From Agarivorans litoreus (GTDB taxonomy: Bacteria; Pseudomonadota; Gammaproteobacteria; Enterobacterales; Celerinatantimonadaceae), in contig NZ_BLPI01000001.1 in NCBI RefSeq assembly GCF_019649015.1, positions 2,718,501 through 2,782,500 on the forward strand: a DNA stretch of 64,000 nucleotides. Reading direction: 5' to 3'. Positions 10,686 through 22,712 of the stretch are shown here, piece by piece. The translations under genes and the position numbers were made by a program. Positions within the stretch are counted from its first letter, which is position 1. Every line of letters starts with the position of its first letter. The notes beneath the pieces were generated by a model. It was not told the DNA's origin and did not search any database. It saw only the letters and a list, made by a program, of their open reading frames with translations.

Positions 10686-11063
10686 ATGAGTACCAGTACT
10701 GAAAACCAAAGTGGGTCGTTAGATGGCCTAAAATGGGCATTAGCTGCTCTAATTTTAATCGCCGCTGTTGTAGGTAACTACCTATATACAGATATGTCGA
10801 TTTTGGTGCGTGTAATCGGTGTTGTGATTGCCGTGATTGCTGCTTTAGGCATTGCATCGCAAACCAATAAAGGCAAGCAAGCCTTCGAATTTGCTAAAGA
10901 GTCGCGTATGGAAGTGCGCAAGGTTATCTGGCCTACTCGTCAAGAAGCCATTCAAACTACCATGATTGTATTAGCTGCTACTGCATTCATGTCTCTAATT
11001 TTGTGGGGTCTAGATGCGATATTGGTTCGCCTAGTTGCCTTTGTTACAGGGGTAGGTATCTAA
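10686..11063 (+). CDS. secE: Preprotein translocase subunit SecE
   Basis: 125 residues with three membrane segments (about 19-36, 43-60, 94-112), the three-TM form found in enterobacteria. The conserved cytoplasmic segment [18 protein letters not shown] precedes the last TM and clamps SecY. The start at 10686 is chosen because the longer reading frame would run back into the tRNA; TAGG lies about 8 bases upstream. It ends in TAATG, overlapping nusG by one base. Confidence 0.96.
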   Translation: MSTSTENQSGSLDGLKWALAALILIAAVVGNYLYTDMSILVRVIGVVIAVIAALGIASQTNKGKQAFEFAKESRMEVRKVIWPTRQEAIQTTMIVLAATAFMSLILWGLDAILVRLVAFVTGVGI

Positions 11064-11608
11064 TGACTGAAGAGCGCAAATTGCGTTGGTACGTGGTTCA
11101 GGCTTTTTCTGGCTATGAAGCTCGCGTATCTAAATCATTAAAAGAGTACATCCAAATTCATTCTATGGAAGATTCTTTTGGTGAGATTCTAGTACCAACT
11201 GAAGAAGTAGTTGAAATGCGCGCTGGTCAAAAACGTAAGAGTGAGCGCAAGTTCTTCCCTGGTTACGTTTTGGTTCAAATGGACCTAAATGATGAAAGCT
11301 GGCACTTAGTGAAAAGTGTGCCACGGGTACTAGGCTTTATTGGTGGAACGGCAGAGCGCCCTGCACCAATTTCAGATAAAGAAGCTAAAGCTATCTTGGA
11401 TCGCTTGGATGAAACCAGCGATAAGCCAAGACCAAAAACTCTATTCGAACCAGGCGAAGTGGTTCGTGTTACCGATGGCCCATTCGCCGACTTCAACGGT
11501 ACTATCGAAGAAGTGGATTACGAAAAGAGCCGGGTAAAAGTATCTGTATTGATTTTCGGCCGAGCTACGCCAGTAGAGCTAGAATTCGGACAAATCGAGA
11601 AAGGCTGA
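11063..11608 (+). CDS. nusG: Transcription termination/antitermination factor NusG
   Basis: 181 residues, as in E. coli. NGN domain starts [15 protein letters not shown] and the C-terminal KOW domain contains [16 protein letters not shown]. It couples RNA polymerase to Rho and to S10 on the ribosome. The start overlapping the secE stop (TAATG) is used; the longer frame from 11003 lies inside secE. Confidence 0.97.
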   Translation: MTEERKLRWYVVQAFSGYEARVSKSLKEYIQIHSMEDSFGEILVPTEEVVEMRAGQKRKSERKFFPGYVLVQMDLNDESWHLVKSVPRVLGFIGGTAERPAPISDKEAKAILDRLDETSDKPRPKTLFEPGEVVRVTDGPFADFNGTIEEVDYEKSRVKVSVLIFGRATPVELEFGQIEKG

Positions 11609-11626
11609 TAAAAAATAAACAATCAG

Positions 11627-11656
11627 TTGTTTTTAGGGCAGGGGATCGACTATAAT
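11627..11656 (+). promoter_or_regulatory. Promoter of rplK-rplA-rplJ-rplL-rpoB-rpoC
   Basis: TTGTTT (11627-11632), 18-base spacer, TATAAT (11651-11656). It lies 76 bases before rplK, in the position of the E. coli L11 promoter, with a G/C-rich start region (CCGCTGCCC). Confidence 0.72.
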
Positions 11657-11732
11657 CCGCTGCCCTTTGTTCTATCGGGAAGCTAATCGCAAGTGCGAAA
11701 GGCGTTTGAACCCAAATTAAGGTAAATTTAAA

Positions 11733-12161
11733 ATGGCTAAAAAAGTCCAAGCTTATATCAAGCTTCAAGTTGCTGCGGGTGCCGCAAACCCGTCACCACC
11801 AGTTGGTCCTGCTCTAGGTCAACATGGTGTAAACATCATGGAATTCTGTAAAGCATTCAACGCTAAAACAGATTCAATTGAGAAAGGCGCACCAGTACCT
11901 GTAGTTATTACAGTATATGCTGACCGTTCTTTCACTTTTGAAACCAAAACTCCACCTGCTTCTTACTTATTGAAGAAAGCGGCTGGCATCAAGTCTGGTT
12001 CTGGTGTTCCAAACAAAGAAAAAGTTGGCAAAGTAACGCGCGCTCAACTAGAAGAGATTGTTAATACTAAAGCAGTAGATATGACTGGTGCTGACGTAGA
12101 GGCAATGGTTCGTTCAATTGAAGGTTCTGCCCGTTCTATGGGCTTGGTTGTAGAGGGCTAA
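11733..12161 (+). CDS. rplK: 50S ribosomal protein L11
   Basis: 142 residues. It starts [32 protein letters not shown], the typical L11 N-terminus with the proline-rich switch. L11 forms the GTPase-associated centre and is needed for RelA activation. AAGGTAAATTTAAA precedes the ATG. Four bases separate it from rplA. Confidence 0.98.
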   Translation: MAKKVQAYIKLQVAAGAANPSPPVGPALGQHGVNIMEFCKAFNAKTDSIEKGAPVPVVITVYADRSFTFETKTPPASYLLKKAAGIKSGSGVPNKEKVGKVTRAQLEEIVNTKAVDMTGADVEAMVRSIEGSARSMGLVVEG

Positions 12162-12165
12162 TACG

Positions 12166-12867
12166 ATGGCAAAACTTTCTAAGCGCATGCGTGCGATCAA
12201 CGAAAAAGTTGATTCAACAAAAGAATACCCAGTAAACGAAGCGGTTGCTCTTCTTAAAGAGTTAGCGTCAGCTAAGTTCCTAGAAAGCGTAGATGCAGCG
12301 GTTAACCTTGGTGTTGACCCCCGTAAATCTGACCAAAACGTTCGTGGTGCTACGGTACTACCACACGGTACTGGTCGTAACGTTCGTGTTGCTGTATTTA
12401 CTCAAGGCGCTAACGCCGAAGCTGCTACTGAAGCTGGTGCTGACGTAGTTGGTATGGACGACTTGGCTGCTCAAGTTAAAGCCGGTGAAATGGACTTTGA
12501 CGTAGTAATTGCTTCTCCAGATGCAATGCGCGTTGTTGGTCAACTAGGTCAAATCCTAGGTCCACGTGGTTTAATGCCTAACCCTAAAGTGGGTACAGTT
12601 ACTCCTAACGTAGCTGACGCAGTTAAACTAGCTAAAGCGGGTCAGATTCGTTACCGCAATGACAAAAACGGTATTATCCATACTACTATTGGTAAAGCCG
12701 ATTTTGATGCTGACAAGCTTAAAGAGAACCTTGAAGCGTTGGTTGTAGCTCTTAAAAAAGCGAAACCTGCTCAGTCTAAAGGTCAATTCATCAAGAAAGT
12801 TAGCCTATCAACCACTATGGGTGCTGGTTTAACAATTGATGTGACTTCTTTAGATACTCAAGCTTAA
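12166..12867 (+). CDS. rplA: 50S ribosomal protein L1
   Basis: 233 residues. Signature [25 protein letters not shown] at about 125-150. L1 forms the mobile stalk that helps E-site tRNA leave, and in E. coli it represses rplKA translation by binding the 5' leader. It is closely followed by a long hairpin and the L10 leader. Confidence 0.98.
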   Translation: MAKLSKRMRAINEKVDSTKEYPVNEAVALLKELASAKFLESVDAAVNLGVDPRKSDQNVRGATVLPHGTGRNVRVAVFTQGANAEAATEAGADVVGMDDLAAQVKAGEMDFDVVIASPDAMRVVGQLGQILGPRGLMPNPKVGTVTPNVADAVKLAKAGQIRYRNDKNGIIHTTIGKADFDADKLKENLEALVVALKKAKPAQSKGQFIKKVSLSTTMGAGLTIDVTSLDTQA

Positions 12868-12873
12868 TTATTT

Positions 12874-12911
12874 ACAAAGCGCAAAATTTATACTATTATT
12901 TTGCGCTTTGT
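12874..12911 (+). promoter_or_regulatory. 14-bp hairpin between rplA and rplJ
   Basis: Perfect 14-bp inverted repeat ACAAAGCGCAAAAT (12874-12887) / ATTTTGCGCTTTGT (12898-12911) with a 10-base loop. No T-run follows, so it does not look like an intrinsic terminator. It may be an RNA-processing site or a 3' stabiliser for rplKA mRNA. Confidence 0.6.
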
Positions 12912-12916
12912 ATTTA

Positions 12917-13000
12917 TGGGTCAGGGCTTATGCCCTCATCCAAGACCGTAGGTGCTAGTTTCTAGCTTAATCTCCTACGTAGATGGTGAGGAAACCCAAG
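12917..13000 (+). promoter_or_regulatory. Ribosomal protein L10 mRNA leader
   Basis: The stretch contains CCAAGACCGTAGG, then CCTACGTAGATGGTGAGG and AACCC. This matches the arrangement of the rplJ leader (Rfam L10_leader type), in which L10-(L12) binds a kinked stem and blocks rplJ translation. CGTAGG pairs with CCTACG. Two further hairpins follow before rplJ: CCTCTAAATC/GATTTAGAGG (13037-13060) and ACCAGA/TCTGGT (13070-13085). Assignment rests on recalled similarity; an Rfam covariance search would settle it. Confidence 0.7.
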
Positions 13001-13108
13001 AATAATTTTTTATTCTGGACAACCAAACCGTAAAGGCCTCTAAATCTAATGATTTAGAGGGAAGTAAACACCAGATTTATCTGGTATTGGAATCCAGGAG
13101 TAAAGCCA

Positions 13109-13603
13109 ATGGCCTTAAGACTCGAAGACAAGAAGCAAATTGTTGCTAGCGTCAACGAAGCTGCCAAAGGTGCACTTTCTGCAGTAGTTGCTGATTCACG
13201 TGGCGTAACTGTAGATGCGATGACTTCACTTCGTGCAAAAGCACGTGAAGCTGGCGTATCTATGCAAGTGGTTCGTAATACCCTTGCTCGCCGTGCAGTA
13301 GCTGGCACAGACCTAGAGTGTCTTACTGAGACATTTACTGGTCCTACTTTGATTGCCTTCTCTAACGAGCACCCAGGTGCTGCAGCGCGTCTATTTACAG
13401 ACTTCGCTAAAGAGCAAGAAAATTTCGAAGTACGTGCAGCAGCATTTGAAGGTGCATTAGCAGACGTAAACGTTCTTGCAAAACTACCAACTTACGAAGA
13501 AGCAATTGCCAAGTTAATGGCAACTATGAAAGAAGCTTCTGCAGGCAAGCTGGTACGCACTCTGGCCGCGCTACGCGATCAAAAAGAGTCAGAAGCAGCA
13601 TAA
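13109..13603 (+). CDS. rplJ: 50S ribosomal protein L10
   Basis: 164 residues (E. coli 165). N-terminal rRNA-binding domain ([33 protein letters not shown]) and a C-terminal helix that holds the L7/L12 dimers. CCAGGAG lies nine bases before the ATG. It is autogenously controlled in relatives through the leader upstream. rplL follows after 54 bases. Confidence 0.98.
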   Translation: MALRLEDKKQIVASVNEAAKGALSAVVADSRGVTVDAMTSLRAKAREAGVSMQVVRNTLARRAVAGTDLECLTETFTGPTLIAFSNEHPGAAARLFTDFAKEQENFEVRAAAFEGALADVNVLAKLPTYEEAIAKLMATMKEASAGKLVRTLAALRDQKESEAA

Positions 13604-13657
13604 TTTGCTTGTTGCTACATTATTTTATAAATTTAATTGAATTTAGGAATTTGAGTC

Positions 13658-14023
13658 ATGTCTATCACTAAAGACCAAATTATCGAAGCTGTTGCTGAAA
13701 TGTCAGTAATGGACGTTGTTGAACTAATCGAAGCTATGGAAGAGAAGTTCGGCGTATCTGCTGCTGCTGCTGTTGCTGTTGCTGGTGACGCTGGTGCTGC
13801 TGCTGAAGAGCAATCAGAATTCGACGTAATTCTTACTGCTGCTGGCGCAAACAAAGTTGCTGCTATTAAAGCAGTACGTGGCGCTACAGGTCTAGGCCTG
13901 AAAGAAGCTAAAGGCCTTGTTGATTCAGCTCCTGCTACTGTTAAAGAAGCTGTATCTAAAGAAGAAGCTGAAGCTCTTAAAGCTGCTCTTGAAGAAGCTG
14001 GTGCTTCTGTTGAGCTTAAGTAA
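13658..14023 (+). CDS. rplL: 50S ribosomal protein L7/L12
   Basis: 121 residues. N-terminal dimerisation part, an Ala/Val/Gly-rich hinge ([18 protein letters not shown], about 33-50) and the conserved C-terminal domain with [20 protein letters not shown]. It is the stalk protein that recruits translation GTPases and is present in several copies per ribosome, which fits its separate strong ribosome-binding site (TTTAGGAATTTGAGTC). Confidence 0.98.
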   Translation: MSITKDQIIEAVAEMSVMDVVELIEAMEEKFGVSAAAAVAVAGDAGAAAEEQSEFDVILTAAGANKVAAIKAVRGATGLGLKEAKGLVDSAPATVKEAVSKEEAEALKAALEEAGASVELK

Positions 14024-14059
14024 TCTACCTATAAGTAGATTGCAGCCTTTATAGGCTAT

Positions 14060-14090
14060 GGCTGGTGGTTATTTAACCACCGGCCTTTTT
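14060..14090 (+). terminator. rplL-rpoB attenuator
   Basis: Stem GGCTGGTGGTT (14060-14070) / AACCACCGGCC (14075-14085) with one T-G pair, 4-base loop ATTT, followed by TTTTTGCG. It sits where E. coli has the partial terminator that sets the ratio of ribosomal-protein to RNA-polymerase mRNA. Some read-through is inferred because no clear promoter is seen between here and rpoB. Confidence 0.85.
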
Positions 14091-14248
14091 GCGCTGTAGG
14101 ACGCCGTCTTTTTTATCACCGTTTTAGATGGTGCGTCTAGCAAAGAACTTAGGGAAAGCATTCCCTTCGACAATGACAAACGGTATGTAAGAACTGTCCC
14201 AGATTTTGCGGACAGAGTGGGTCACTTATCAGCGAGCTGAGGAACCAT

Positions 14249-17200
14249 ATGGTTTACTCTTATACAGAGAAAAAACGCATTCGTAAGGACTTTGGAAAAC
14301 GTCCTCAAGTAGTGGACACGCCTTACCTGCTTTCAATACAGCTTGACTCTTTTGAGAAATTCATAGAGATCGATCCTGAAGGCGAGTATGGGCTGGAAGC
14401 TGCATTCCGCAGTGTATTCCCGATTGCCAGTTATTCAGGATATTCAGAGCTACAATATGTTAGCTATCGTCTTGGCGAGCCGGTTTTTGACGTTAAAGAA
14501 TGTCAAATTCGTGGAGTCACCTACTCTGCTCCCTTACGCGTTAAATTGCGTTTAGTGTTATTTGATCGTGAGGCTCCGGCTGGCACGGTTAAAGACATCA
14601 AAGAGCAAGAAGTATACATGGGCGAAATCCCATTAATGACAGGTAATGGTACCTTTGTTATCAACGGTACAGAGCGTGTTATTGTATCCCAATTACACCG
14701 CAGTCCGGGTGTGTTCTACGATCACGATCGTGGTAAAACACACTCTTCCGGTAAAGTATTGTATAACGCTCGCGTTATTCCTTACCGCGGTTCATGGTTA
14801 GACTTCGAATTCGATCCTAAAGACAATTTGTTTGTCCGTATCGACCGTCGTCGTAAACTGCCTGCTTCAATTATTTTGCGCGCGTTGGAAATGACCACGC
14901 AAGAAATTCTTGATACCTTCTTCGACACTACCACTTTCGAATTGAAAGACGGCAAAGTGATGATGGAGCTTGTGCCAAGCCGCTTACGTGGTGACACTGT
15001 ATCCTTTGACGTTGTGCTAAACGGTGAAGTACTGATTGAAACCGGTCGCCGAGTAACAGCGCGCCATATTCGTCAGCTGGAAAAATCAGGTGTTGAGCAA
15101 ATCGAAGTACCGGTTGAGTACCTTGCTGATAAAGTATTAGCTGAAGAGTATGTTGACGAAACGACTGGTGAAGTAATTGCCGAGGCTAACAGCGAGTTAA
15201 ACCTAGAGTTAATTGCTGCGCTTTCGCAAGCCGGCCACACGGTGTTAAAAACTATTTACACCAATGACCTAGACCAGGGTTCATTTATTTCTGATACCCT
15301 GCGTGTAGATTCTTCAACTAATCGCTTGGAAGCATTGGTTGAGATTTACCGCATGATGCGTCCTGGTGAGCCACCAACAAAAGACGCAGCGGAAGCCCTG
15401 TTTGAGAACTTGTTCTTCAACAGCGACCGTTATGACTTGTCGACAGTTGGTCGAATGAAGTTTAACAGTCGCGTTGGTCGCGAAGATGGTTCAGTATCAG
15501 GCGTACTTGATAAAGAAGACATCATTAAGGTGATGCAGACGCTAATCGAAATTCGTAACGGACGCGGTGAAGTTGATGATATCGATCACCTTGGTAACCG
15601 TCGTATTCGTAGCGTAGGTGAAATGGCAGAGAACCAATTCCGTGTTGGTTTGGTGCGTGTAGAGCGTGCTGTTAAAGAACGTTTGAGCCTTGGTGACCTA
15701 GATGCATTGATGCCACAAGATCTTATTAACGCTAAGCCAATTTCAGCTGCAGTTAAAGAGTTCTTTGGTTCAAGCCAATTATCTCAGTTTATGGATCAGA
15801 ACAACCCGCTTTCTGAAGTAACACACAAACGTCGTGTTTCTGCATTAGGTCCTGGTGGTTTAACCCGTGAACGTGCCGGTTTTGAAGTACGTGACGTACA
15901 CCCAACGCACTACGGTCGTTTATGTCCGATTGAAACTCCGGAAGGTCCAAACATTGGTTTGATTAACTCATTAGCGGTTTATTCTCGTACCAATGAGTTC
16001 GGTTTCTTAGAAACTCCTTACCGCAAAGTAATTGAAGGCCAAATCACTGACGAAGTTGATTACTTATCGGCTATTGATGAAGGTACTTATGTGATCGCTC
16101 AGGCGAACGCAGAAGCGGATGCCGATGGCAAATTACTTGAAACAGATTTAGTTCCTTGTCGCCACAAGGGTGAGTCAACCTACATGCCTACTGATCAAAT
16201 TCAGTACATGGACGTAAGTCCACAACAGATTATTTCTGTTGCTGCATCGTTGATTCCATTCTTAGAGCACGATGATGCAAACCGTGCATTGATGGGTTCT
16301 AACATGCAACGCCAAGCTGTACCAACATTGCGTGCTGACAAACCGTTAGTGGGTACTGGTATTGAACGTGCGGTGGCTGTTGATTCTGGTGTGACGGTTG
16401 TATCTAAACGTGGTGGTACGGTTGACTACGCAGATGCTAGCCGCATTGTAGTTAAAGTAAATGAAGACGAGATGCTTCCTGGTGAAGCGGGTATCGACAT
16501 TTACACGCTAACTAAGTACACCCGTTCTAACCAAAATACCTGTATCAACCAGCGCCCTGTGGTTAAAGCTGGCGAGCCAGTTTCTAAAGGTGACGTACTC
16601 GCAGATGGTCCTTCAACTGACTTAGGTGAGTTGGCATTGGGTCAAAACATGCGCGTAGCGTTCATGCCTTGGAACGGTTACAACTTTGAGGATTCAATCG
16701 GTATTTCTGAGAACGTAGTTAAAGAAGATCGCTTTACTACTATTCACATTCAAGAGTTAAGCTGTATCGCTCGTGATACTAAGCTTGGCAGTGAAGAAAT
16801 TTCAGCCGATATTCCAAACGTTGGTGAATCAGCGTTAAGCAAACTTGATGAGTCAGGTATTGTTTACGTAGGTGCTGAAGTTAAGCCAGGTGACATCTTA
16901 GTGGGTAAAGTAACCCCTAAAGGTGAAACACAATTAACCCCTGAAGAGAAGCTATTGCGTGCCATCTTCGGTGAGAAAGCGTCTGATGTTAAAGATACAT
17001 CACTACGTGTACCTAACTCTGTATTTGGTACCGTAATCGACGTTCAAGTCTTTACTCGCGATGGCGTAGAAAAAGACAAGCGTGCTCAAGAAATTGAGTC
17101 TATGCAGCTTAAAGAAGCGAAGAAAGATTTAACCGAAGAATTCAAGATCCTTGAAGACGGTATCTTTGCTCGTGCTAAATCTGTATTGATTGCAGCTGGC

Positions 17201-18283
17201 AAGTCAGAAGCTGACTTAGATCGCCAGCAGCCTGCAGAGTGGCTAGAAGCGGCATTAAGCGATGAAGACGCGCAAACGCAGCTAGAGCAAATTGCTGCGC
17301 AATACGACGAAATCAAAGCTGAATTCGACAAACAGTTCGACATTAAGCGCCGTAAGATCACCCAAGGTGATGACTTAGCGCCTGGCGTACTGAAGATTGT
17401 TAAAGTTTACTTAGCAGTTAAACGTCGTATTCAACCTGGTGACAAGATGGCTGGTCGTCACGGTAACAAAGGTGTAATTTCTACCATTGTTCCTCGTGAA
17501 GATATGCCTTATGACGAAACTGGTCGCCCAGTAGACATCTGCTTGAACCCACTAGGTGTACCATCGCGGATGAACATCGGTCAGATCCTTGAAACCCACT
17601 TAGGCTTAGCCGCTAAAGGTGTTGGTGAAAAAATTGATGAAATGCTGAAAGTTCAGCGTGAAATCGAAATGGATAAACTGCGTGACTTCATCCAGAAAGT
17701 GTACAACGTAGGTGATGACGCGCTTAAAGTTGACGTTGCTAGCTTCACTGATGAAGAAGTAATGACTTTAGCTAAGAACTTACGTGGCGGTGTGCCAATG
17801 GCTACCCCAGCATTTGATGGTGCTAAAGAAGCTGAAATTAAAGAGCTATTACGTTTAGCCGACTTACCTGATTCAGGTCAAATCGTGTTACGTGACGGCC
17901 GTACCGGTCAAGAATTTGAGCGCCCAGTAACTGTTGGTTACATGTACATGTTGAAACTTAACCACTTGGTTGATGACAAGATGCACGCTCGTTCTACCGG
18001 TTCTTACAGCTTGGTTACTCAGCAACCTCTAGGTGGTAAAGCACAGTTTGGTGGTCAGCGCTTCGGTGAGATGGAAGTATGGGCACTAGAAGCATACGGT
18101 GCTGCTTACACCCTACAGGAAATGCTAACGGTTAAATCTGATGACGTTAACGGTCGTACTAAAATGTACAAGAACATCGTTGATGGTAACCACCAGATGG
18201 AGCCAGGCATGCCTGAGTCGTTCAACGTGTTGCTCAAAGAGATCCGCTCTCTTGGTATCAACATTGAGTTGGATGAGCTGTAA
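14249..18283 (+). CDS. rpoB: DNA-directed RNA polymerase beta subunit
   Basis: 1344 residues (E. coli 1342). Forms the catalytic pincer of RNA polymerase with beta-prime. The rifampicin region reads [22 protein letters not shown] followed by SALGPGG near residues 510-540, with wild-type residues at the known resistance positions, so a rifampicin-sensitive enzyme is expected. The C-terminal segment [30 protein letters not shown] is typical. AGGAACC lies before the ATG. 82 bases with two hairpins separate it from rpoC. Confidence 0.99.
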   Translation: MVYSYTEKKRIRKDFGKRPQVVDTPYLLSIQLDSFEKFIEIDPEGEYGLEAAFRSVFPIASYSGYSELQYVSYRLGEPVFDVKECQIRGVTYSAPLRVKLRLVLFDREAPAGTVKDIKEQEVYMGEIPLMTGNGTFVINGTERVIVSQLHRSPGVFYDHDRGKTHSSGKVLYNARVIPYRGSWLDFEFDPKDNLFVRIDRRRKLPASIILRALEMTTQEILDTFFDTTTFELKDGKVMMELVPSRLRGDTVSFDVVLNGEVLIETGRRVTARHIRQLEKSGVEQIEVPVEYLADKVLAEEYVDETTGEVIAEANSELNLELIAALSQAGHTVLKTIYTNDLDQGSFISDTLRVDSSTNRLEALVEIYRMMRPGEPPTKDAAEALFENLFFNSDRYDLSTVGRMKFNSRVGREDGSVSGVLDKEDIIKVMQTLIEIRNGRGEVDDIDHLGNRRIRSVGEMAENQFRVGLVRVERAVKERLSLGDLDALMPQDLINAKPISAAVKEFFGSSQLSQFMDQNNPLSEVTHKRRVSALGPGGLTRERAGFEVRDVHPTHYGRLCPIETPEGPNIGLINSLAVYSRTNEFGFLETPYRKVIEGQITDEVDYLSAIDEGTYVIAQANAEADADGKLLETDLVPCRHKGESTYMPTDQIQYMDVSPQQIISVAASLIPFLEHDDANRALMGSNMQRQAVPTLRADKPLVGTGIERAVAVDSGVTVVSKRGGTVDYADASRIVVKVNEDEMLPGEAGIDIYTLTKYTRSNQNTCINQRPVVKAGEPVSKGDVLADGPSTDLGELALGQNMRVAFMPWNGYNFEDSIGISENVVKEDRFTTIHIQELSCIARDTKLGSEEISADIPNVGESALSKLDESGIVYVGAEVKPGDILVGKVTPKGETQLTPEEKLLRAIFGEKASDVKDTSLRVPNSVFGTVIDVQVFTRDGVEKDKRAQEIESMQLKEAKKDLTEEFKILEDGIFARAKSVLIAAGKSEADLDRQQPAEWLEAALSDEDAQTQLEQIAAQYDEIKAEFDKQFDIKRRKITQGDDLAPGVLKIVKVYLAVKRRIQPGDKMAGRHGNKGVISTIVPREDMPYDETGRPVDICLNPLGVPSRMNIGQILETHLGLAAKGVGEKIDEMLKVQREIEMDKLRDFIQKVYNVGDDALKVDVASFTDEEVMTLAKNLRGGVPMATPAFDGAKEAEIKELLRLADLPDSGQIVLRDGRTGQEFERPVTVGYMYMLKLNHLVDDKMHARSTGSYSLVTQQPLGGKAQFGGQRFGEMEVWALEAYGAAYTLQEMLTVKSDDVNGRTKMYKNIVDGNHQMEPGMPESFNVLLKEIRSLGINIELDEL

Positions 18284-18315
18284 GCACAGGACTTCACCTG
18301 AATTAAAAGCAAGGC

Positions 18316-18357
18316 GGGCGTTTCATTAGAAACGCCCCAGGTTTAACTCCAACCTGG
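18316..18357 (+). promoter_or_regulatory. Paired hairpins in the rpoB-rpoC gap, second one covering the rpoC Shine-Dalgarno
   Basis: Hairpin A: GGGCGTTTC (18316-18324) / GAAACGCCC (18329-18337), loop ATTA. Hairpin B: CCAGGTT (18337-18343) / AACCTGG (18351-18357), loop TAACTCC. The GG that ends hairpin B is the start of the rpoC ribosome-binding site GGAG (18356-18359). No T-run follows, so termination is unlikely. A role in tuning rpoC translation is an inference. Confidence 0.6.
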
Positions 18358-18365
18358 AGAGAAAC

Positions 18366-21300
18366 GTGAAAGATTTACTTAAGTTTCTTAAGCAACAAAG
18401 CAAGACCGAAGAGTTTGAAGGCATTAAAATTGGCCTAGCTTCACCAGATCAGATCCGCAGTTGGTCGTTTGGTGAGGTGAAGAAACCAGAGACGATTAAC
18501 TATCGTACTTTTAAGCCTGAGCGTGACGGTTTATTCTGTGCCCGTATTTTCGGCCCAGTTAAAGATTACGAATGTTTGTGTGGTAAATACAAACGTTTGA
18601 AACACCGTGGTGTTATCTGTGAGAAGTGTGGTGTAGAAGTTACCCAGTCTAAAGTTCGTCGTGACCGTATGGGCCACATTGAACTAGCTTCTCCTGTAGC
18701 TCACATCTGGTTCTTAAAATCACTACCATCGCGTATTGGTTTATTACTAGATATGACTTTACGTGATATTGAGCGTGTACTTTACTTCGAATCATTTGTT
18801 GTGACTGAGCCTGGCATGACCAGCTTAGAGCGCGGTCAAATGCTTACCGAAGAAACCTACCTTGATTCACTTGAAGAGTACGGTGATGAGTTTGAAGCTA
18901 AAATGGGTGCAGAGGCTGTATTAGCTTTATTGCGTCATTTAGAGCTTGACCAAGAAATCGAAGTAATGCGCGAAGAGTTACAAACAACTAACTCTGAAAC
19001 TAAGCGTAAGAAGACCACTAAGCGTCTTAAGCTTATGGAAGCGTTCCGCGATTCAGGTAACAAACCTGAGTGGATGATTATGACCGTATTGCCGGTTCTT
19101 CCACCAGATTTGCGTCCACTAGTTCCACTAGATGGCGGCCGTTTTGCTACGTCTGATTTGAACGATTTATACCGTCGCGTAATCAACCGTAACAACCGTT
19201 TGAAACGTCTATTAGACCTAGCTGCTCCAGACATCATTGTGCGTAACGAAAAGCGTATGCTGCAAGAAGCAGTAGATGCCTTGTTAGACAATGGTCGTCG
19301 TGGTCGCGCTATTACTGGTTCTAACAAACGTCCGCTTAAATCTTTGGCTGATATGATCAAAGGTAAGCAAGGTCGTTTCCGTCAGAACTTGCTAGGTAAG
19401 CGTGTAGATTACTCAGGTCGTTCGGTAATTACCGTTGGTCCAACACTGCGTCTACACCAGTGTGGTCTTCCTAAGAAAATGGCACTTGAGCTATTCAAAC
19501 CATTCATTTATGGCAAGCTAGAGCTGCGTGGTCTTGCGACTACGATTAAAGCTGCTAAGAAAATGGTTGAACGCGAAGGCGGTGAAGTTTGGGATATTCT
19601 TGAAGAAGTTATCCGCGAACACCCAGTATTACTTAACCGTGCACCAACCTTGCACCGTTTGGGTATTCAAGCCTTTGAGCCTGTGCTAATTGAAGGTAAA
19701 GCTATTCAATTACACCCGCTAGTGTGTGCGGCTTATAACGCCGACTTCGATGGTGACCAAATGGCGGTACACGTACCGTTGACCCTAGAAGCACAGTTAG
19801 AAGCACGTTCGTTGATGATGTCGACCAACAACGTACTATCACCAGCTAACGGTGAGCCTATTATCGTTCCTTCGCAAGACGTTGTATTGGGTCTGTACTA
19901 CATGACTCGTGAACGTGTTAACGCTGAAGGTGAAGGTATGTACCTTTCTGGTCCTAAAGAGGCAGAAAAGTTATACCGTGCTAAACAAGCCAGTATTCAC
20001 GCACGTGTAAACGTACGTATTACCGAGGTTGTTGTAGCCGAAGACGGCTCTAAAATCGAAAAGACTGAGATTAAGCAAACTACCATTGGTCGTGCCATTT
20101 TATGGTTAATTGTACCTACAGGTTTGCCATTTGATTTAGTTAACCAGTCAATGGGTAAGAAGCAGATCTCAGGATTGCTAAACACCTGTTACCGTAAACT
20201 AGGTCTTAAGCACTCAGTTATTTTTGCTGACCAATTAATGTACACCGGTTTCCATTATGCAACCTTGTCTGGTGCCTCTGTAGGTATTAATGACATGGTT
20301 ATCCCTGATGCTAAGAAAGACATCGTGGAAGAAGCCAGTGACGAAGTAAGTGAAATTCAAGAGCAGTTCCTAGCTGGTTTGGTAACCGCAGGCGAGCGTT
20401 ACAACAAAGTAATCGATATTTGGGCTTCGGCTAACGAAAAAGTATCGAAAGCGATGATGGATAACTTGTCTACTGAAACAGTTATCAACAAAGATGGCGA
20501 AGAAGAGACGCAAGGCTCGTTCAACAGCATCTTTATGATGGCTGACTCGGGCGCTCGTGGTAGTGCAGCTCAGATCCGTCAGCTAGCTGGTATGCGTGGC
20601 TTGATGGCTAAACCGGATGGTTCGATTATCGAAACGCCGATTGTAGCTAACTTCCGTGAAGGTTTGAACGTACTTCAGTACTTCATCTCAACTCACGGTG
20701 CGCGTAAAGGTTTGGCCGATACCGCATTGAAGACGGCAAACTCGGGTTACTTGACCCGTCGTCTAGTTGACGTTGCGCAGGATTTGGTGGTTACCGAAAC
20801 TGACTGTGGTACCGAAGAAGGTATCATCATGACTCCTCATATTGAGGGTGGTGATGTTGTAGAACCGTTACGTGAACGGGTACTAGGTCGTGTACTAGTG
20901 GGTGATGTTATTAAGCCAGGTACCGAAAACGAAGTACTGCTTAAAGACAAAACACTACTTGACGAAAAACTGTGTGACCTTCTAGAAGAAAACTCAGTGG
21001 ATACCGTGAAAGTTCGCTCTGTCATTAGTTGTGAAAACGACTTTGGTGTGTGTGCACTATGTTACGGTCGTGACCTCGCTCGAGGCCACTTGGTTGGCCG
21101 TGGTGAAGCGGTTGGTGTTGTTGCTGCTCAGTCTATTGGTGAGCCGGGTACTCAGCTTACTATGCGTACCTTCCACATCGGTGGTGCTGCGTCGCGTGCT
21201 GCTGCAGAGAACAGCATTCAGGTTAAGAACGCAGGTACTATTAAGCTACACAACGCTAAAGTAGTTACCAACAGTGAAGGCAAGCTTGTTGTTACTTCTC

Positions 21301-22571
21301 GTTCTACTGAATTAACCATTATTGATGAAATGGGGCAAACCAAAGAAAGCCACAAGCTTCAATACGGTAGTATCTTAGAAGTGGTTGATGGCGGAGCGGT
21401 GGCCTCTGGCGATACAGTTGCTAACTGGGACCCACACACTCACCCAATTATTACTGAAGTACCAGGTCGAGTTAAGTTTATCGACATGGTAGAAGGCATA
21501 ACGGTAAGTCGCCAAACTGATGAGTTAACTGGCCTATCTAGCATTCACGTACTGGACCCTAACGAGCGCCCTGGCGCTGGTAAAGAAATGCGTCCAATGG
21601 TGAAATTGGTGGATGGTTCTGGTAACGACGTTCTTATTGCTGGTACCGATATTCCTGCTCAGTACTTCTTGTCTTCAAAGGCTATTGTTAACCTTGAAGA
21701 TAACGCTGAGGTAGGTGTTGGTGACGCGATTGCTCGTATTCCTCAAGAATCTAGCGGTACTAAGGATATTACCGGTGGTCTGCCTCGCGTAGCTGACTTG
21801 TTTGAAGCTCGTCAACCTAAAGAACCTGCGATTTTGGCAGAAATTACCGGTACCATTAGTTTTGGTAAAGAAACCAAAGGTAAGCGCCGCTTGGTGATTA
21901 CGCCAGCAGAAGGTGATGCTTACGAGGAAATGATTCCTAAGTGGCGTAACCTAAACGTGTTTGAAGGTGAAAAAGTGGCTAAAGGTGAAGTTATTGCCGA
22001 TGGTCCAGAATCGCCACATGACATTTTACGCTTGCGTGGTATCAGCCCTGTAGCCAACTACATCGTAAACGAAGTGCAAGACGTATACCGTTTACAGGGT
22101 GTGAAGATTAACGATAAGCACATCGAGACTATCGTGCGTCAAATGCTTCGTAAGTGTTTGATTCTTGATGCTGGTGACTCTAGCTTCTTGCTAGGCGAAC
22201 AAGCAGAAGTTGCCCGTGTGAATATCGAAAATCGTCAGTTGATTGCTGAAGGCAAACGCCCTGCGGTGTTCCGTCGTGAGCTATTAGGTATTACTAAGGC
22301 ATCGCTATCAACAGAGTCGTTTATTTCGGCAGCGTCGTTCCAAGAAACTACCCGCGTGCTTACTGAAGCCGCAGTGGGCGGTAAACAGGATGAACTACGT
22401 GGTCTTAAAGAAAACGTTATTGTTGGTCGCCTGATCCCTGCTGGTACTGGTTATGCTTACCACGAGAAACGCCGTAACAAAGCTGAAGCTCCAGCGCCAA
22501 TTACTGCAGATGAGGCCGCTGATAACTTAGCAGCTCTATTAAATGCAGCCCCTGGCGGTGATACAGAGTAG
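18366..22571 (+). CDS. rpoC: DNA-directed RNA polymerase beta-prime subunit
   Basis: 1401 residues (E. coli 1407). GTG start, as in E. coli rpoC, with GGAG six bases upstream. N-terminal zinc site [20 protein letters not shown] (about 70-89), catalytic Mg-binding [13 protein letters not shown] near 457-469, and the second zinc cluster around [15 protein letters not shown] near 887-901. It also carries the omega-binding C-terminal region. Ends before a strong terminator. Confidence 0.99.
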   Translation: MKDLLKFLKQQSKTEEFEGIKIGLASPDQIRSWSFGEVKKPETINYRTFKPERDGLFCARIFGPVKDYECLCGKYKRLKHRGVICEKCGVEVTQSKVRRDRMGHIELASPVAHIWFLKSLPSRIGLLLDMTLRDIERVLYFESFVVTEPGMTSLERGQMLTEETYLDSLEEYGDEFEAKMGAEAVLALLRHLELDQEIEVMREELQTTNSETKRKKTTKRLKLMEAFRDSGNKPEWMIMTVLPVLPPDLRPLVPLDGGRFATSDLNDLYRRVINRNNRLKRLLDLAAPDIIVRNEKRMLQEAVDALLDNGRRGRAITGSNKRPLKSLADMIKGKQGRFRQNLLGKRVDYSGRSVITVGPTLRLHQCGLPKKMALELFKPFIYGKLELRGLATTIKAAKKMVEREGGEVWDILEEVIREHPVLLNRAPTLHRLGIQAFEPVLIEGKAIQLHPLVCAAYNADFDGDQMAVHVPLTLEAQLEARSLMMSTNNVLSPANGEPIIVPSQDVVLGLYYMTRERVNAEGEGMYLSGPKEAEKLYRAKQASIHARVNVRITEVVVAEDGSKIEKTEIKQTTIGRAILWLIVPTGLPFDLVNQSMGKKQISGLLNTCYRKLGLKHSVIFADQLMYTGFHYATLSGASVGINDMVIPDAKKDIVEEASDEVSEIQEQFLAGLVTAGERYNKVIDIWASANEKVSKAMMDNLSTETVINKDGEEETQGSFNSIFMMADSGARGSAAQIRQLAGMRGLMAKPDGSIIETPIVANFREGLNVLQYFISTHGARKGLADTALKTANSGYLTRRLVDVAQDLVVTETDCGTEEGIIMTPHIEGGDVVEPLRERVLGRVLVGDVIKPGTENEVLLKDKTLLDEKLCDLLEENSVDTVKVRSVISCENDFGVCALCYGRDLARGHLVGRGEAVGVVAAQSIGEPGTQLTMRTFHIGGAASRAAAENSIQVKNAGTIKLHNAKVVTNSEGKLVVTSRSTELTIIDEMGQTKESHKLQYGSILEVVDGGAVASGDTVANWDPHTHPIITEVPGRVKFIDMVEGITVSRQTDELTGLSSIHVLDPNERPGAGKEMRPMVKLVDGSGNDVLIAGTDIPAQYFLSSKAIVNLEDNAEVGVGDAIARIPQESSGTKDITGGLPRVADLFEARQPKEPAILAEITGTISFGKETKGKRRLVITPAEGDAYEEMIPKWRNLNVFEGEKVAKGEVIADGPESPHDILRLRGISPVANYIVNEVQDVYRLQGVKINDKHIETIVRQMLRKCLILDAGDSSFLLGEQAEVARVNIENRQLIAEGKRPAVFRRELLGITKASLSTESFISAASFQETTRVLTEAAVGGKQDELRGLKENVIVGRLIPAGTGYAYHEKRRNKAEAPAPITADEAADNLAALLNAAPGGDTE

Positions 22572-22590
22572 CAGACTCTACTAAAGCAAA

Positions 22591-22616
22591 AAGGCAGCCA
22601 TTGGCTGCCTTTTTTA
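22591..22616 (+). terminator. Terminator of the rpoBC operon
   Basis: Perfect stem AAGGCAGCC (22591-22599) / GGCTGCCTT (22603-22611), 3-base loop, then a run of T. It lies 19 bases after the rpoC stop. Confidence 0.95.
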
Positions 22617-22712
22617 ATGTTCGCTGTTTCATTACCTCGCTGTAAAATATTTGACAAGTGTTGTCGTTCGTCACAGACTCCATTTTTAAAACAACAAAAT
22701 CCAGAGCATTTT

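Noticed and set aside
22651..22679. TTGACA upstream of ridA as a promoter
   Set aside because: The -35 is perfect but no acceptable -10 occurs at 16-18 bases, so I do not list it, although ridA probably needs a promoter near here after the rpoC terminator.
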